This document shows, piece by piece, positions 9,816-19,723 of a stretch of 64,000 nt of DNA. Source of the stretch: Lasiosphaeris hirsuta (taxonomy: Eukaryota > Ascomycota > Sordariomycetes > Sordariales > Lasiosphaeriaceae); contig JAUKUA010000007.1 of the NCBI GenBank assembly GCA_030549175.1, positions 4,402,001-4,466,000 of the forward strand, given 5' to 3'. The number at the start of each line of letters is the position of its first letter. Position 1 is the first letter of the stretch. The notes under the pieces were generated by a model, which was given only the letters and a program-made list of their open reading frames with translations, searched no databases and was not told the origin of the DNA. The translations under genes and the position numbers were made by a program.

Positions 9816-11996
9816 CTACGGGACCGTGACCGTTACCGTAGCCTCCAGACCAGCAGTCTGAGGCAACGGATGCAGCGGGATCGCGCTGCCGCCGCCGCCA
9901 CCGCCCCGTATAGGCGGGGCCTCCATCCGCAGCGCCCCGGCCGCATCGATCCACACGGCCCAGCTCCTCAACTGCTCATCCCGCTTCGCATACTGGACGA
10001 GGTCGACACCCTGCAAGCCGCCGCGTGATGTCTGGACTGCCGGGCTGCCAGCGGCTTTCCGATCCAGAGCGTCGAGGTAGCCGTCCAGGCCGCCGCGTGC
10101 CGGGCTCTGGCGGAAGAGCAGCGCATCACCGAGCATCAACTCAAGGTGCTGCGCCAGGAGGGACCGGTTCCGGTGAAGGTGCAGGGCCAGGACTAGCGTC
10201 GTGGCAAATGCCGCGGCCACGATGCCGAGCACGGCAAAGGCGGCGCTGTCGACGACGAGCAGGCGGGTCTGCTCCCGCGTCAGCGTGCCCGAGGCGGGCT
10301 CGCGCCGCGGGGCGTCCTGTATGGCTTGCAGCGTCGCGTAGTTGGCGAACAGGGCCTGGAATATGGTTCGGAACGACTCGCGGAGCTGCTGGCTCCCGCT
10401 GATGACCTCGAGCCGAGGCTCGCCCGAGGCGTGCTGGACGATGAGGCGCGAGAAGGTGTCCATGTCGGCTGGGTTGTACGGCGCTGACACCGAGTACAGG
10501 GGTATGTCGTGGAGCCACCTGTCGCCAAAGGCAGGCCAGAACTCATGCCTGCTCGTCTCGGTAAAGTCAAGCACCTGTGCCGTCGTCGCCGCGTCGGCCG
10601 CCATGGAGACATGCAGCGCCACGCGGGACCGGTATACCAGCGGCGCGCAGGTGATGACGGTGAGGTTCGCGAGGTGGAATCTCTCGGTTGGGCTGTAGGA
10701 CCCCGTGACCATGCCGAGTCTCGCGCGGCCTCTGGTCTGGCTGCACTCGACAGACCACGACCTGCCGTACAGCTGCGTGCCGTTGTCGATGGTAAACCAC
10801 TTGTTGACGCTGCAACCCCCCTGACTGTACCCCAGTTGGAGCTGAGCAGAATTGCGCTCGTCGACCCCATCCACTACCAGCTTGGCGCCGCCGACAGCTA
10901 CCAGGTCCGCCTCTGTCGAGGCAAGGCACTCGACCGTGGCCCAGTAGGCCTCGGTCTCAAAGCTGTAGTTTCCGGGGCCCGCCATGTCGGAAGCAGGGAA
11001 CAAGGGTAGGAAGGAGTGTGTGTCTGTTGTCCAGGGGTAGTTGGCGCCGCTTCTCACAACCGTGGCGCTTACCATGTCGAGAGCCGGCGTCATGGGCGAA
11101 CCACCGATCCCCTTGCCGGCGTCGTACCCGAGATACTCGTCGAAAAACTTGGCGCCGTAGAGCTCAATGCTCTCCTCAAAGGGCACCTCGGTGACGGAGA
11201 AAATGGCGGCCGAGAGGCCACCCGCAGTCCAGAGTGCTGCACGGAGGATCAAGCACAGTCCCAGGAGGGTATGGCCAGAAGAGATGGCCCCGAGCCCGTT
11301 GAGGACGGGCCACTCCCCGTAGTCCAGCAACAACGTGTGCTTGGCCGTGGAGCAGCGCTCCGGGGCGGCAGCGGGCAGCGGAGGAGTCCGAGTCTGGAGC
11401 CACCAACGCCAGGCTCTGGGGAGGGGCACAATTATTTTTTTTAGCCCGAGAGTTCGCCGGAACCTTTGCCAAGCGTCGGCGCCGGGAAGCCGTTTCTGTT
11501 CCCATTTTCTGAGCTCTAGCGTCGCATGCACCTCTCTGAGGTCGTCGAGCATGGCGGACCAGAGGGCTGAGTATGCAGACAGGATCCAGGCCGGGACCGT
11601 GGTCCAGACGACGGACGAGCTCAGAATCGGAGCTGGGTGGAATCCCGCCGAATCAAAGGACGGGCCTTGGCTGTCCCCGACGGTGGCGATGCCCTTCTCG
11701 CGCCTCGACTTGTCGCTCAGTGCGTAGATGGTGACGATGATGGCGGCCTGACACGAGAGCTGCAGCGCCATGCCCCAGGCGGTGAGGAGCAAGGGTGGCC
11801 GTTTTAAAGGGGGGACTCGTTGCCGCCAGCCAGAGACCCTCCCTCCAAAACGGCCCCAAATCAAAGACACCCCTCCCCATATGGAGCGCCCCAGCTTCTG
11901 CGCCCATCCACCCAGATTTTGGGCGCATTGGAATAGGAATGAGAAGAGCCCTGCGAAGAGCGCGCGAGCCCAGCTCCAGATCACTACATGCAGCAT
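9816..11996 (-). CDS. DUF3433-family multi-pass membrane protein
   Basis: Single-exon frame of 726 residues from an ATG at 11996. There is a hydrophobic N-terminus, then a membrane helix near residues 72-92 (LLLTAWGMALQLSCQAAIIVTIYAL), and the motif ILSSSVVWTTVPAWILSAYSALWSAML. LLLDY and then WPVLNGLG... followed by a second helix cluster (about 230-270) form the repeat unit typical of DUF3433 proteins. A large, probably extracytosolic loop with several NxS/T sites comes next, then another helix (about 590-610, AAFAVLGIVAAAFATTLVLAL) and a short tail. DUF3433 proteins are fungus-specific plasma-membrane-type proteins of unknown role. The upstream 500 bp contain a CCTAGG-type palindrome. The frame is continuous, GC-rich and of normal length. 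Confidence 0.8.
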   Translation of the reverse strand: MLHVVIWSWARALFAGLFSFLFQCAQNLGGWAQKLGRSIWGGVSLIWGRFGGRVSGWRQRVPPLKRPPLLLTAWGMALQLSCQAAIIVTIYALSDKSRREKGIATVGDSQGPSFDSAGFHPAPILSSSVVWTTVPAWILSAYSALWSAMLDDLREVHATLELRKWEQKRLPGADAWQRFRRTLGLKKIIVPLPRAWRWWLQTRTPPLPAAAPERCSTAKHTLLLDYGEWPVLNGLGAISSGHTLLGLCLILRAALWTAGGLSAAIFSVTEVPFEESIELYGAKFFDEYLGYDAGKGIGGSPMTPALDMVSATVVRSGANYPWTTDTHSFLPLFPASDMAGPGNYSFETEAYWATVECLASTEADLVAVGGAKLVVDGVDERNSAQLQLGYSQGGCSVNKWFTIDNGTQLYGRSWSVECSQTRGRARLGMVTGSYSPTERFHLANLTVITCAPLVYRSRVALHVSMAADAATTAQVLDFTETSRHEFWPAFGDRWLHDIPLYSVSAPYNPADMDTFSRLIVQHASGEPRLEVISGSQQLRESFRTIFQALFANYATLQAIQDAPRREPASGTLTREQTRLLVVDSAAFAVLGIVAAAFATTLVLALHLHRNRSLLAQHLELMLGDALLFRQSPARGGLDGYLDALDRKAAGSPAVQTSRGGLQGVDLVQYAKRDEQLRSWAVWIDAAGALRMEAPPIRGGGGGGSAIPLHPLPQTAGLEATVTVTVP

Positions 11997-12515
11997 ATCC
12001 GGAGGGAGAGCCCGAGCACGTGGCTACCAGTACCTACCTAGGTAGGAACCTTTAAGTATGTATTATGACATCAACGGAGGAGAGTGAAGACATTCGAGGC
12101 TCGCTCCCACCCCCCCTAAATACCTCGACGTGAGTCATGTCCCGCTCGGACCGGTATAGATGTAGGGATCCCTAGGTGTAACCCACCCATTCCCCTCCTG
12201 AGGGTGGAGGGCATCCCTAAACGGCAATGGTTATCAATGAGGCTTTGCGCCAGTGGGGGGTTATCCAATCACATGGCGCTATCTGCCTCACGACGCCATC
12301 CAGCCGTAATAGTTATTGAGAAAGGTGGTGGCAAAACAGGTCAAAGACGAGGGGAAGACGCAGCCTGGTCTTCAAATTCTCAGTCCCAGTCCAAGTTAGT
12401 CCCAGTCCAAATTCTTTTGTTGGAGGAGGGAATTTTTCAGGGGGTACTATGAAAAGCGCCGCTCTTTTCTTGCGGCATCCAACATTGAACCATCACCATC
12501 GGACCGAGACTCGAT
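11997..12515. other. Divergent intergenic region
   Basis: Lies between the minus-strand DUF3433 gene and the plus-strand Cys-rich secreted gene, so it probably holds both promoters. A TACCTACCTAGGTAGG word lies at 12031-12046. No coding frame is supported. Confidence 0.5.
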
Positions 12516-13388
12516 ATGAACCGATACATCTTCCTCGCCTATATCCTCGCAGCCACGAGCGCGGCCGTGACGACCTTCGGGCCTAGTTGCCAAGTCGGCT
12601 CGGGTGTGACGACGTTCCCGGCCTGCAACGCCTACCTCAACTCAGGCGATGCGTGCTCCACGGTGCTGGACCGGCCCGGCAAGCAAAAGTGTCTCTGCAA
12701 CCAGCAATACCTCGACGCCGTCTACGGGTGCGAGAGCGAGCTGCAGCTCTGCTTCCTCAGCAACGAGGCCGACAACGACCTGGAATCGATCCTGCTCGCC
12801 TGGACCAGCCTGTGCGGCGGGACCGCCCTGACCTTCACGCCGACGACGCCCGCGCCCGCCTCCTTTACCCCATACCCGGAGTTTCTCTGCGAAGAGGTCA
12901 AGCAGGCGTGCCTCACGGCCGAGCTGCTGCTCAATGAGTGCATCACGTACGCCGGCGACACCAGCACTGAGCGGTGGAGTTCGTGCACTTGTCGCTCGTC
13001 GCTCCTGCGCCTGGATTACTCGTGCGAGTACATTGGCAACGCGACCTGCCTGGGCACCGGCGCCACCATGTCCAGTCTCTGGGGATACGCCGAGTGCGGC
13101 AACTTCGCGTCCGTGATTGGAACCGGTCTGGTAAGTGGGGCCCAGCCCGATTTAAGGCATTTAAAGCGTTTCAACCTGACATGACTGTGTTTGTAGCCGG
13201 CTGCCGTTCCACCGGGCCCTACGACGAGCCTCCCCACTTTGCCCCAGTCGGCTCCGGCGCCCGGCTCGACCACGAGTCAGGGGCCCGCGCCGAGTTCTTC
13301 GAGGCCATCCGGTGGGAACCGGGTCATATCGGATATCCCGTTGCTCCTCAGCATGGCCGGGGTATTAGTAACCTTCCATGGTTTATAA
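12516..13388 (+). CDS. Secreted Cys-rich, probably GPI-anchored protein
   Basis: Two exons: 12516-13130 and 13197-13388, with a 66-nt GTAAGT..TGTAG phase-0 intron; 268 residues. The N-terminus (MNRYIFLAYILAATSAAV) is a signal peptide. The mature part has about 16 Cys in regularly spaced short motifs (for example CLC, CTCRSS). Exon 2 adds a Pro/Ser/Thr-rich linker and ends in a hydrophobic stretch (about residues 247-267) preceded by small residues (SGGN), as expected for a GPI-anchor signal. Using the spliced model instead of reading into the intron is what reveals the GPI signal. It is not a canonical CFEM domain. Likely a cell-wall or surface protein; function unknown. Confidence 0.75.
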
Positions 13389-13675
13389 TCGATTAGAGCT
13401 TGGTAGTAATTCTCGCATCACCATCAAATCACCGTTGAGTAAATACCCGTGGCTCTGTGAGGGTGTATTGAGATCTTGGGAACGAGCTATTCCAATGCGG
13501 GCAATAGGACACCTACCTAAGTTAGGTACTAGGTACCTTACCTAACCTCCTCGGTGGCTGTGAACCTTTGGCACAAGGCCACCAACCACACGCACGTACT
13601 GCAGGCAGAGAAATCAATATCCTACCTAGGTACATAAGGTGACACGAGTGTTTTTTTTTTTCCCAGCTCGACATC

Positions 13676-13929
13676 TTTCCCATTCACGACCTCACTCATC
13701 TAAATCCCCCAATATCCACCTGTCTCCCCCTCGAGGGCGACGCCGATTTCTACGGCCTGGGCATCCGCATTGGCATCTACCTGCAAGGGATTTCGGCCTG
13801 GCAGAGCAACCTCTAGGATCCCGACGCGGCGCAGGGCGTTCTCGACGCCAACACCGTCACTGTCCTCGCCGTCTCTATCGCCACCGTCAAGGCGGCGGCC
13901 GAGAGAATTCCCCCGTGTCACGGCCAGGT
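13676..13929 (+). pseudogene. N-terminal relic of a fungal integral membrane protein
   Basis: One frame reads QLDIFPIHDL..., then GDADFYGLGIRIGIYLQGISAWQ, which matches the conserved opening of a common uncharacterised fungal multi-helix protein family. An in-frame TAG (about 13816) follows, and the frame then continues with DPDAAQGVLDANTVTVLAVSIATVKAA, the next expected segment. The remaining helices are missing and there is no ATG at the expected place. This is a truncated gene piece. Confidence 0.45.
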
Positions 13930-14244
13930 AGGTGAAAAAGAGACAAGGCTGCAGTTACCTATCCTTGTGAAAAAAAAACAAGCTAAGGAAAGAGAAAGAA
14001 GAAGAAGGACAGGTGGTTGCCATATCCAGTGCCTTTATAGGAGTCCTTGGATGGCCCAGACCACTTGCCTACTTTCCAGTGAATGGCCCGCTGGCCCACA
14101 CTGCCAGTGAATAGTTATCCCCATGGTCGAGGGTATTCACGCGATGGCTGGTGGATGCCGGCCGTCACACCCCGCCTACGAGATGTACATCATGCCCGCA
14201 GATTCTGCTCGGGTCCCGTCTGTGGCTGATGACTCCCCGCCGCC

Positions 14245-14250
14245 TATAAA
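14245..14250 (+). promoter_or_regulatory. TATA box candidate
   Basis: CCTATAAAAG context in a GC-rich surrounding, about 300 bp upstream of the ATG at 14552. The distance leaves room for a leader with an upstream open frame at 14394-14534. Confidence 0.35.
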
Positions 14251-14551
14251 AGCTACTCAGCATCATCGCCGGGCTGCGGCGTGACTGTAGGGAAAGGCAG
14301 AGGGTGGCCAAAGAGTTCGAGACCGAGAGGCGGCGGAGACAGACCGAGCGCCAACAAGCACTGCAACGGAGGAGCGACCCACGGCGTGGGAGTATGACGG
14401 GATCGGCGTTACGGCACTGGTTTCAAGACCGATACGACGCCATGATCTTGCCTCAAGGAGAATGGGAAATTTGGGAGCAGCAGAGCCTAGAGCGCGAGGA
14501 GGCGCGGCGGCAGACGAGGGAGGCGTGGCAATAAAGGAGGGAGGATAGGAT

Positions 14552-14927
14552 ATGCTTAATCTAGGACGCGCCGCCGCTATCATCATAGCCGTTGTCGCTG
14601 GCCCTCCAACTATTACGCTGCTGTTGCTTACGCTCCGTGTATTGTGGTACACCTTGGTGTTCGCCTTTCGCGACGTATACTTCCACTTGCCAGTTGATAC
14701 CTTTCATAATTGGCATCGTAAGCGCAATGCTGGTTGTGAAAAGGGTGGTTCTACTGGGTCTCGGAAAGGTAAGTCACCGCTACCATTAGCTCACCCTGTG
14801 CAAGTGTATCCTAACAAAACATGCCGCCGCGACAGGCTTACCCCGGTTGGGCCGAGATAGAAATAAGGTGGGCCATAGGTCCAAACGGCTTTATGTGGGC
14901 GAGACAGAGCAATGGAAAAAGTGTTGA
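14552..14927 (+). CDS. Small membrane protein, two exons
   Basis: Exons 14552-14768 and 14836-14927 are joined by a 67-nt intron with GTAAGT donor, CCTAAC branch point and GACAG acceptor; the frame is kept (phase 1) and gives 102 residues. Residues about 6-38 form one or two hydrophobic helices (AAAIIIAVVAG, then LLLLTLRVLWYTLVFAF). The rest is basic (HRKRN, RDRNK, SKR), suggesting a cytosolic tail. No family is recognised. The well-formed intron is the main evidence. Confidence 0.45.
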
Positions 14928-15511
14928 TGATTGGTGGTGTTGTGGGCCAGGTTTTTCCTGGCCCTGCAACAGCTATCTATCTGGGTGTGGCCCAAAAGGC
15001 ACTAACTAGGCGAGGTGGCGTGTGCACCCTGCACCCTCGAGGTGGGCACCACCTCCAACACTTTATCAAAGGCCTGGAAATCTTCAAATCGTCCGTTGGT
15101 AACGGTGATGGGAATAGTGGCCCTGACTCTGCCGGAGTTAATGGGGTGGCCGGCGGTGGTAATGACCCAAATCAAGGCGGCATCCCCATGGAAGACCTCA
15201 CACCGCAACACCTGAGCTATCCATCAAACCAACTTGATGTCTAGGTACCTTATATTTTATTGATCGAGTTACGTGTTTCAAGCAGGTCAGTGGTTAATTA
15301 CATAGGTAAGGTATATATCAGTATATTCGATAGAATTAAGGAAAACTACTAGGTACCTACCTAGGTACCTGGTAGGTAGGTATCATACTTTCCTTCATGT
15401 TCACACCTTGAACCAGTCCACTAGTTGTAGCACCACCCTCAATTTCTCGGGTTATTACTACGAGAGAAAAGAGTCACAGATATTTGCCAGCCTCCTTAAT
15501 TAGTACATTTT
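14928..15511. other. No recognisable gene
   Basis: Spacer between convergent genes. It carries the densest run of GGTACC/CCTAGG palindromic words in the window (15241-15250 and 15348-15383). Confidence 0.5.
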
Positions 15512-16079
15512 TTAGGCCTCCTGAATCTCCCCATCCGGCGTGACCGTCGTGACGGCCCCATTAACCACCACCGTACCACCAAGCGGGCCGGTGCAAGTCA
15601 TGGTTTCGGTCACCTCATCAGGGCAGTGGACCTCAAATTCGCCAGACCCAACGACAAATCTCGACCTGTCATAGCTGTCAACAAATTACCCCCAAACACT
15701 TGCTCTCCGGTGTTAAAACTTACCCCACCGTCTCCCCAGCTTGCGCCTCACACGCCCACGTTTGGTTGAAGGTGATCGACGCCGATCCCATGTTGATTTG
15801 CAGGTAGACCTGCAAGTTGGGGTCGGCCGGCGTCCTCTCCAACCGGCACACCGAGTTGAACATTAGCGGACAATCCAGGGACTCGGTTTCGTTAGTCGGC
15901 GACTTGGTGATGACGAGGAGCGCGTTGCCGGGCGTGTAGGTTTCGTCGCTATAGGTGGTTTTGATGGACTGCAACGTCCAGCTCGGGATGGTACATTTTT
16001 TGTCGACCCGTGTGCTGAGGGGTGTGGCGGAGGATAGGAGGTTCAGTGAAGCGAGGATAGCTGTGGCCAGAGCTAACAT
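15512..16079 (-). CDS. Small secreted protein, paralogue of the 55.6 kb gene
   Basis: Exons (minus strand) 16079-15724 and 15674-15512 with a 49-nt GTAAGT..GACAG intron (phase 2); 172 residues. A signal peptide (MLALATAILASLNLLSSATPL) leads into a mature domain with Cys near CTIPSW, DCPLMFNSVC, TWAC and CPDE/TC. The order and spacing match the protein at 55638-56144: a basic/Cys start, W..S..T/TYT/S, the Y-T-P-x-x motif, FNS(V/L)C.L..TPADP(N/D)L, and a final WAC. That gene lacks the intron. Unknown function; probably a secreted beta-rich domain stabilised by disulphides. Confidence 0.75.
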
Positions 16080-16723
16080 TTTGCCTTGGGGGGGGGCAGG
16101 TTTTGAGCCAAGAGGCTGCGGTCGTCGAGGAAGGAATAAAGGCGGTTGAAGAGGTGTGTCGTATCAACTGCCAACTGGTAGACAGATATGGTGGCAAGAA
16201 CTCATTCTCAACACGAGCCAGTGCCAAGTTGTGATGGCTGATTCATGTTGCTGATACTATTATGGGCGAAGGCTCCACACGAGGACGAGGTCCGCCAGCC
16301 ATGCTTTATCAGAAATGTCTCAGGAATGGTGCGAAGATAGGGATGCCGTAGTAATCGGACAGCATATTATGCTCGGACAAGGATTGCTGCAAGCAATTTA
16401 TCCGGTGAGGATAGTGCTAGGTTGAAGTATCCGAAGCTGCATATGTTCCAGACTTTCAGCGCGCCATGCTGTGTAACAACCCAGCGTCGGGACGTTCCAG
16501 AACTGGCCACTTGGATTTTGACGGAAATTATCGATATATTAGTAGCAGAGATGGACGATTTTCGCTTCCATACATTCATTTAACCCTGGTCCGATCTGAC
16601 CGAGGTTGTACTGACGTTTCTGCCACAGCGCGCGATCGGCCTTCAACAAATGCACCAGGGTTAGGTTTAGGGACCTAGGTTTATGCCCTCTCTGCATTCA
16701 AGGCCCCTAGCTATTTCTCATTT
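16080..16723. other. No recognisable gene
   Basis: Upstream region of the 15.5 kb secreted gene and downstream region of the next minus-strand gene. Includes a 10-base G run near 16087. No supported frame. Confidence 0.5.
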
Positions 16724-17554
16724 CTAAAACCCAATATCCAGACTCAGCTGCTCGGGCGGGTCGTAGCCGCAGTTAAAGACGGCACACGTCGTGATGGTGT
16801 GGACGTAGCGGATCTTGCCCCCCTCGATCCGGAACTCGTGGCTGTCGGGCAGGCCAGTGCGATTGAGCCCGCCGCCAAAGGCCAGAAACACGTCCACAAC
16901 CCCCAGCACCTCGTCGATGATGTACCTTCGGTTCGTCAGATCCACGCCGCTCGGCACGCCGCTGTTGCACGTGTCCCCCGGGGCCGTGTACAGGCCGCCT
17001 TCGAGGCGGCGGCAGTTGTCGGCCCACGGCACCGCCACGCTGCCGCTGCCCTTCTTGAAGAGGTCGAGATAGGCGTCGGCCGCGGCGCGGATCGTGTCGC
17101 GCGTGTCGCGCTTGGTGATGGGGATGGGCTCCCAGTCCTCCTGCAGCGCGTAGTGCAGCGTGTGCTTGGCGTTGAACAGCCAGTCGTCCTTGTCGGTGAC
17201 GATGGTGTCCATTTTGGCGATGCTGTTGTTGGCGCCCAGGTAGATCTGCGTGCCGATGACGTACTGCACCGGGTCGGTCACGATGAGCTCCGTGTAGGCG
17301 GCGCACTGCGTCACGTCGTAGATGCTGCGGCTGTGGTCGATCTTGAGGGCTTTGGCGAGGATGCCCGCCGAGATGTTGGCGACCACGCCGTTCTCCAGGT
17401 AGGTCGTACCCGGGGTGAGGTTCTTGATGTAGCCGGTTTGCGCCAGGCTTTGGGCCGCCGTGTAGCGGTGCGCCACCTCGGCGAGGGTTCCGCGCTCGCA
17501 GGCCGCTGACACCAGGGACGGGGCCGCCAGGGCGAGCACGACGAGGTTGATCAT
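16724..17554 (-). CDS. Secreted DUF8021-type protein
   Basis: Single exon, 276 residues, ATG at 17554. A signal peptide (MINLVVLALAAPSLVSA) is followed by a domain with YTAAQSL, LENGVVANISAGIL, LKIDHSRSIYDVTQCAAYTELIVTDP, DKDDWLFNAKHTLHYALQEDWEPIP, and TCNSGVPSGVDLTNRRYIIDE. These are conserved blocks of a fungal secreted family that I associate with DUF8021 and an NTF2-like/SnoaL-like fold; the family name is from memory. Two Cys pairs are likely. Function unknown. A 21-base G homopolymer lies about 65 bp upstream. Confidence 0.75.
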   Translation of the reverse strand: MINLVVLALAAPSLVSAACERGTLAEVAHRYTAAQSLAQTGYIKNLTPGTTYLENGVVANISAGILAKALKIDHSRSIYDVTQCAAYTELIVTDPVQYVIGTQIYLGANNSIAKMDTIVTDKDDWLFNAKHTLHYALQEDWEPIPITKRDTRDTIRAAADAYLDLFKKGSGSVAVPWADNCRRLEGGLYTAPGDTCNSGVPSGVDLTNRRYIIDEVLGVVDVFLAFGGGLNRTGLPDSHEFRIEGGKIRYVHTITTCAVFNCGYDPPEQLSLDIGF

Positions 17555-18489
17555 GTTGCTAATGATTCCTTCAAAACGATAGACACGACTCCTTCTTGAC
17601 GCATTTCAGGGGGAGGAGGGGGGGGGGGGGGGGGGGGGGCCTCGCAATTTTACACCTGTAAGATCCATCGACATTCAAGGCTGTGTGTGTGTGGTGCCTG
17701 GGGTAATCGGGGTAATTCCACCCTTGCGGGCGGAATACAAGGAACCGGGGTCGGCTATACCTATAAGGTACGCGATGGAGCTGGCCTGATATTTAAGTAC
17801 AACTTTGAAATTTTTCCCTGCCTACAGGCCAAGAAGCGGCAGTTGTGAGTGATCTGAAACGGCTGTCTCGACGTGTAGGTGCCTGTGAGTAGTATTAGTT
17901 ATTCGAAATCCGAACAAGGAATGTGATACAACGTACCATTTGATGGACTTGGTCTTGAGCTTGCTGATTGAAAGAACTTGAAAGTTTTTTTTAAAGATCA
18001 AAAACATTTCTGTTGCACGCAATAGAATTCGGCAACGCAGATCTTTTGATTCACCTCGGATAGTTACGTCATTGACGACGACAGCTCATGTTAGCGACTA
18101 TAGTTTCATACTTGCAAAGACACGGATAAACCATGTACATGTTTCTCGGCATATCTTTCACGGTTGTAAGCGCAATATTACAATCCTCTGTATATATTGC
18201 AGGCCCAAAAAGCCTCCACAGGCTTTCGGAGAGGCGGCGGGGAAGCAGCACCATTTAGCCTCTACTCGGACTGTATAAATGAAAGAAGGCAAAGCTGCCC
18301 CAAGCCGACGATAGATAACCACGCCGTAAGCAGTCTGGCCCGGCAGAAAATGCCCTCGCAGAAACGAGACGGGGCTGATCTGTAGCCACGGCACAAGATA
18401 TTGAGCGCTAACCAGTCACCAACGCCGTGCTGGATCCCAAACTTGACTCCTACCGCCACCTTGCAGACGCCAGACCGAATCACCCGAGG
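17555..18489. other. Intergenic with a long G homopolymer
   Basis: G21 at 17619-17639, otherwise no supported frame. Holds the promoters of the divergent genes at 17554 (minus) and 18490 (plus). Confidence 0.5.
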
Positions 18490-18924
18490 ATGCATTTTGC
18501 AAGCTTGGCAGCCCCTTGGCTGTTCCTCTCTCTTGGCTGTGGCCATTCTTTGTAATACCCCCCAAAACGGCAGCCCCCTCTTTACCTTTTTTTTTTTTTT
18601 TTTTTTTGACCACTCTAACTTCTGCTCAGACCGCCAGTCAAACGACAGACGCGAGACTTTACGTGGGCGTTGGTGGGATACGCAGAGCCGAACTGCCAGG
18701 GCGCTGTCGTTGCCAACTGGCGGGGGTCCAATAGCGTGCCGACGTGCATTCCCATCACGGCGACACAGTCGATCGCCGGTGGGTCGGGGGATGGAACCAG
18801 CGTGAATTTGTGGGAGGATGAAACCTGCACCGCTCCTGCATCGGCCTTTTCGCTGGGAGGCCAGGATGCGAACGGGTACCCGTGTTACAATGTTGTCGTG
18901 CGGTCGTTTACGGTGGATAAGTGA
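18490..18924 (+). CDS. Small secreted Cys-containing protein with Kex2-type site
   Basis: Exons 18490-18551 and 18630-18924 are joined by a 78-nt intron (GTAATA donor, CTCTAAC branch point, GCTCAG acceptor, phase 2) that contains a run of over 20 T. The product is 118 residues. Exon 1 encodes essentially only a signal peptide (MHFASLAAPWLFLSLGCGHS). A dibasic KR lies soon after (residues about 25-26) and would fit Kex2 cleavage. The mature part has about four Cys, is Gly/Ser-rich and ends in VVVRSFTVDK. It resembles small secreted proteins of filamentous fungi; no domain is named. Antisense frames here are shadows. Confidence 0.7.
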
Positions 18925-19723
18925 AATTGGCACGACATTTTCGTTTGAGAAAGGGGTGGAGATGTATGCAGGCAAAAAAAGGGGTGAAGATGGATTAGAG
19001 GGTGATGTTATTGCTTCCGATTGTATTGCGGTTTTGTAGATCTCCCCTGCTCGTGCCTTCAAGGCAACTTGAGCTTGTGCCCAAGATCGGAAGCACACTG
19101 CCCAGTTAGCAACTGGCCAAAAAGGCGACTTTAAGGTATGGGTCGGGGCTAAGAAGTCACTCTACTAGCCGCTCATTACCCTCTATCTTACAATGGATCT
19201 TTTACCTAAATAAGATGTCGCGTAATGGCGAAAATGGCAGTGTAAATAACAGCAAAAAAATCTAGAATAGTTATTTCAAGGATGTGATGCCATTTTTTCG
19301 AGGTGGGGGGTTTATAGTAGGTTACAGCAGGGTCACCCCTGGAATACAGGTGCATCTTCACTCGCCCAGTTGTTGGACAGCTAAAATTCGGGCTGTCTAA
19401 TAACTGCGCATCAACACATACAACAGTCCCTACAAACAGTGGTTTTTAGAGTTACGGGAGGAGGTACATTGCTGGCACGGGCCATTTTTCATTGCTATCC
19501 TAGAAAGCGAAGAATCTTTCTGTTAGGTTTTTGGGGTAATTGTGGGGCCTCTTTCACTGGCATTGAGGTCCGAGTCACGAGACTCGAATGAGTGATTCGG
19601 GGATAAACTACAATATTTGCCAAGAGCTTTTGCTAAACCTGAGAAATCAAAGAGCCTCTCTATTCTTCGCAGAGAGTAGAGACTCTGCCTTCTAGGCAAA
19701 TAGCCGTACCCTGGTCAACGAGG
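18925..19723. other. No recognisable gene
   Basis: 3' flank of the small secreted gene, then moderately AT-rich sequence with no supported frame. Confidence 0.5.

Larger units (their letters stand above)
13389..14551. other. Intergenic with a coding relic and a possible leader
   Basis: Contains CCTAGG-type palindromes at 13511-13548 and 13621-13634, the membrane-protein relic at 13676-13929 (own entry), and a TATA box at 14245. An open stretch at 14250-14534 with first internal ATG at 14394 ends at TAA and would be an upstream open frame in a leader of the gene at 14552. No domain is seen in it. Confidence 0.4.

Noticed and set aside
18262..19098. 278-residue minus-strand frame across the small secreted gene
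   Set aside because: Contains poly-Lys from the T tract of the intron, and no domain. The plus-strand spliced model has signal peptide, branch point and Cys pattern.
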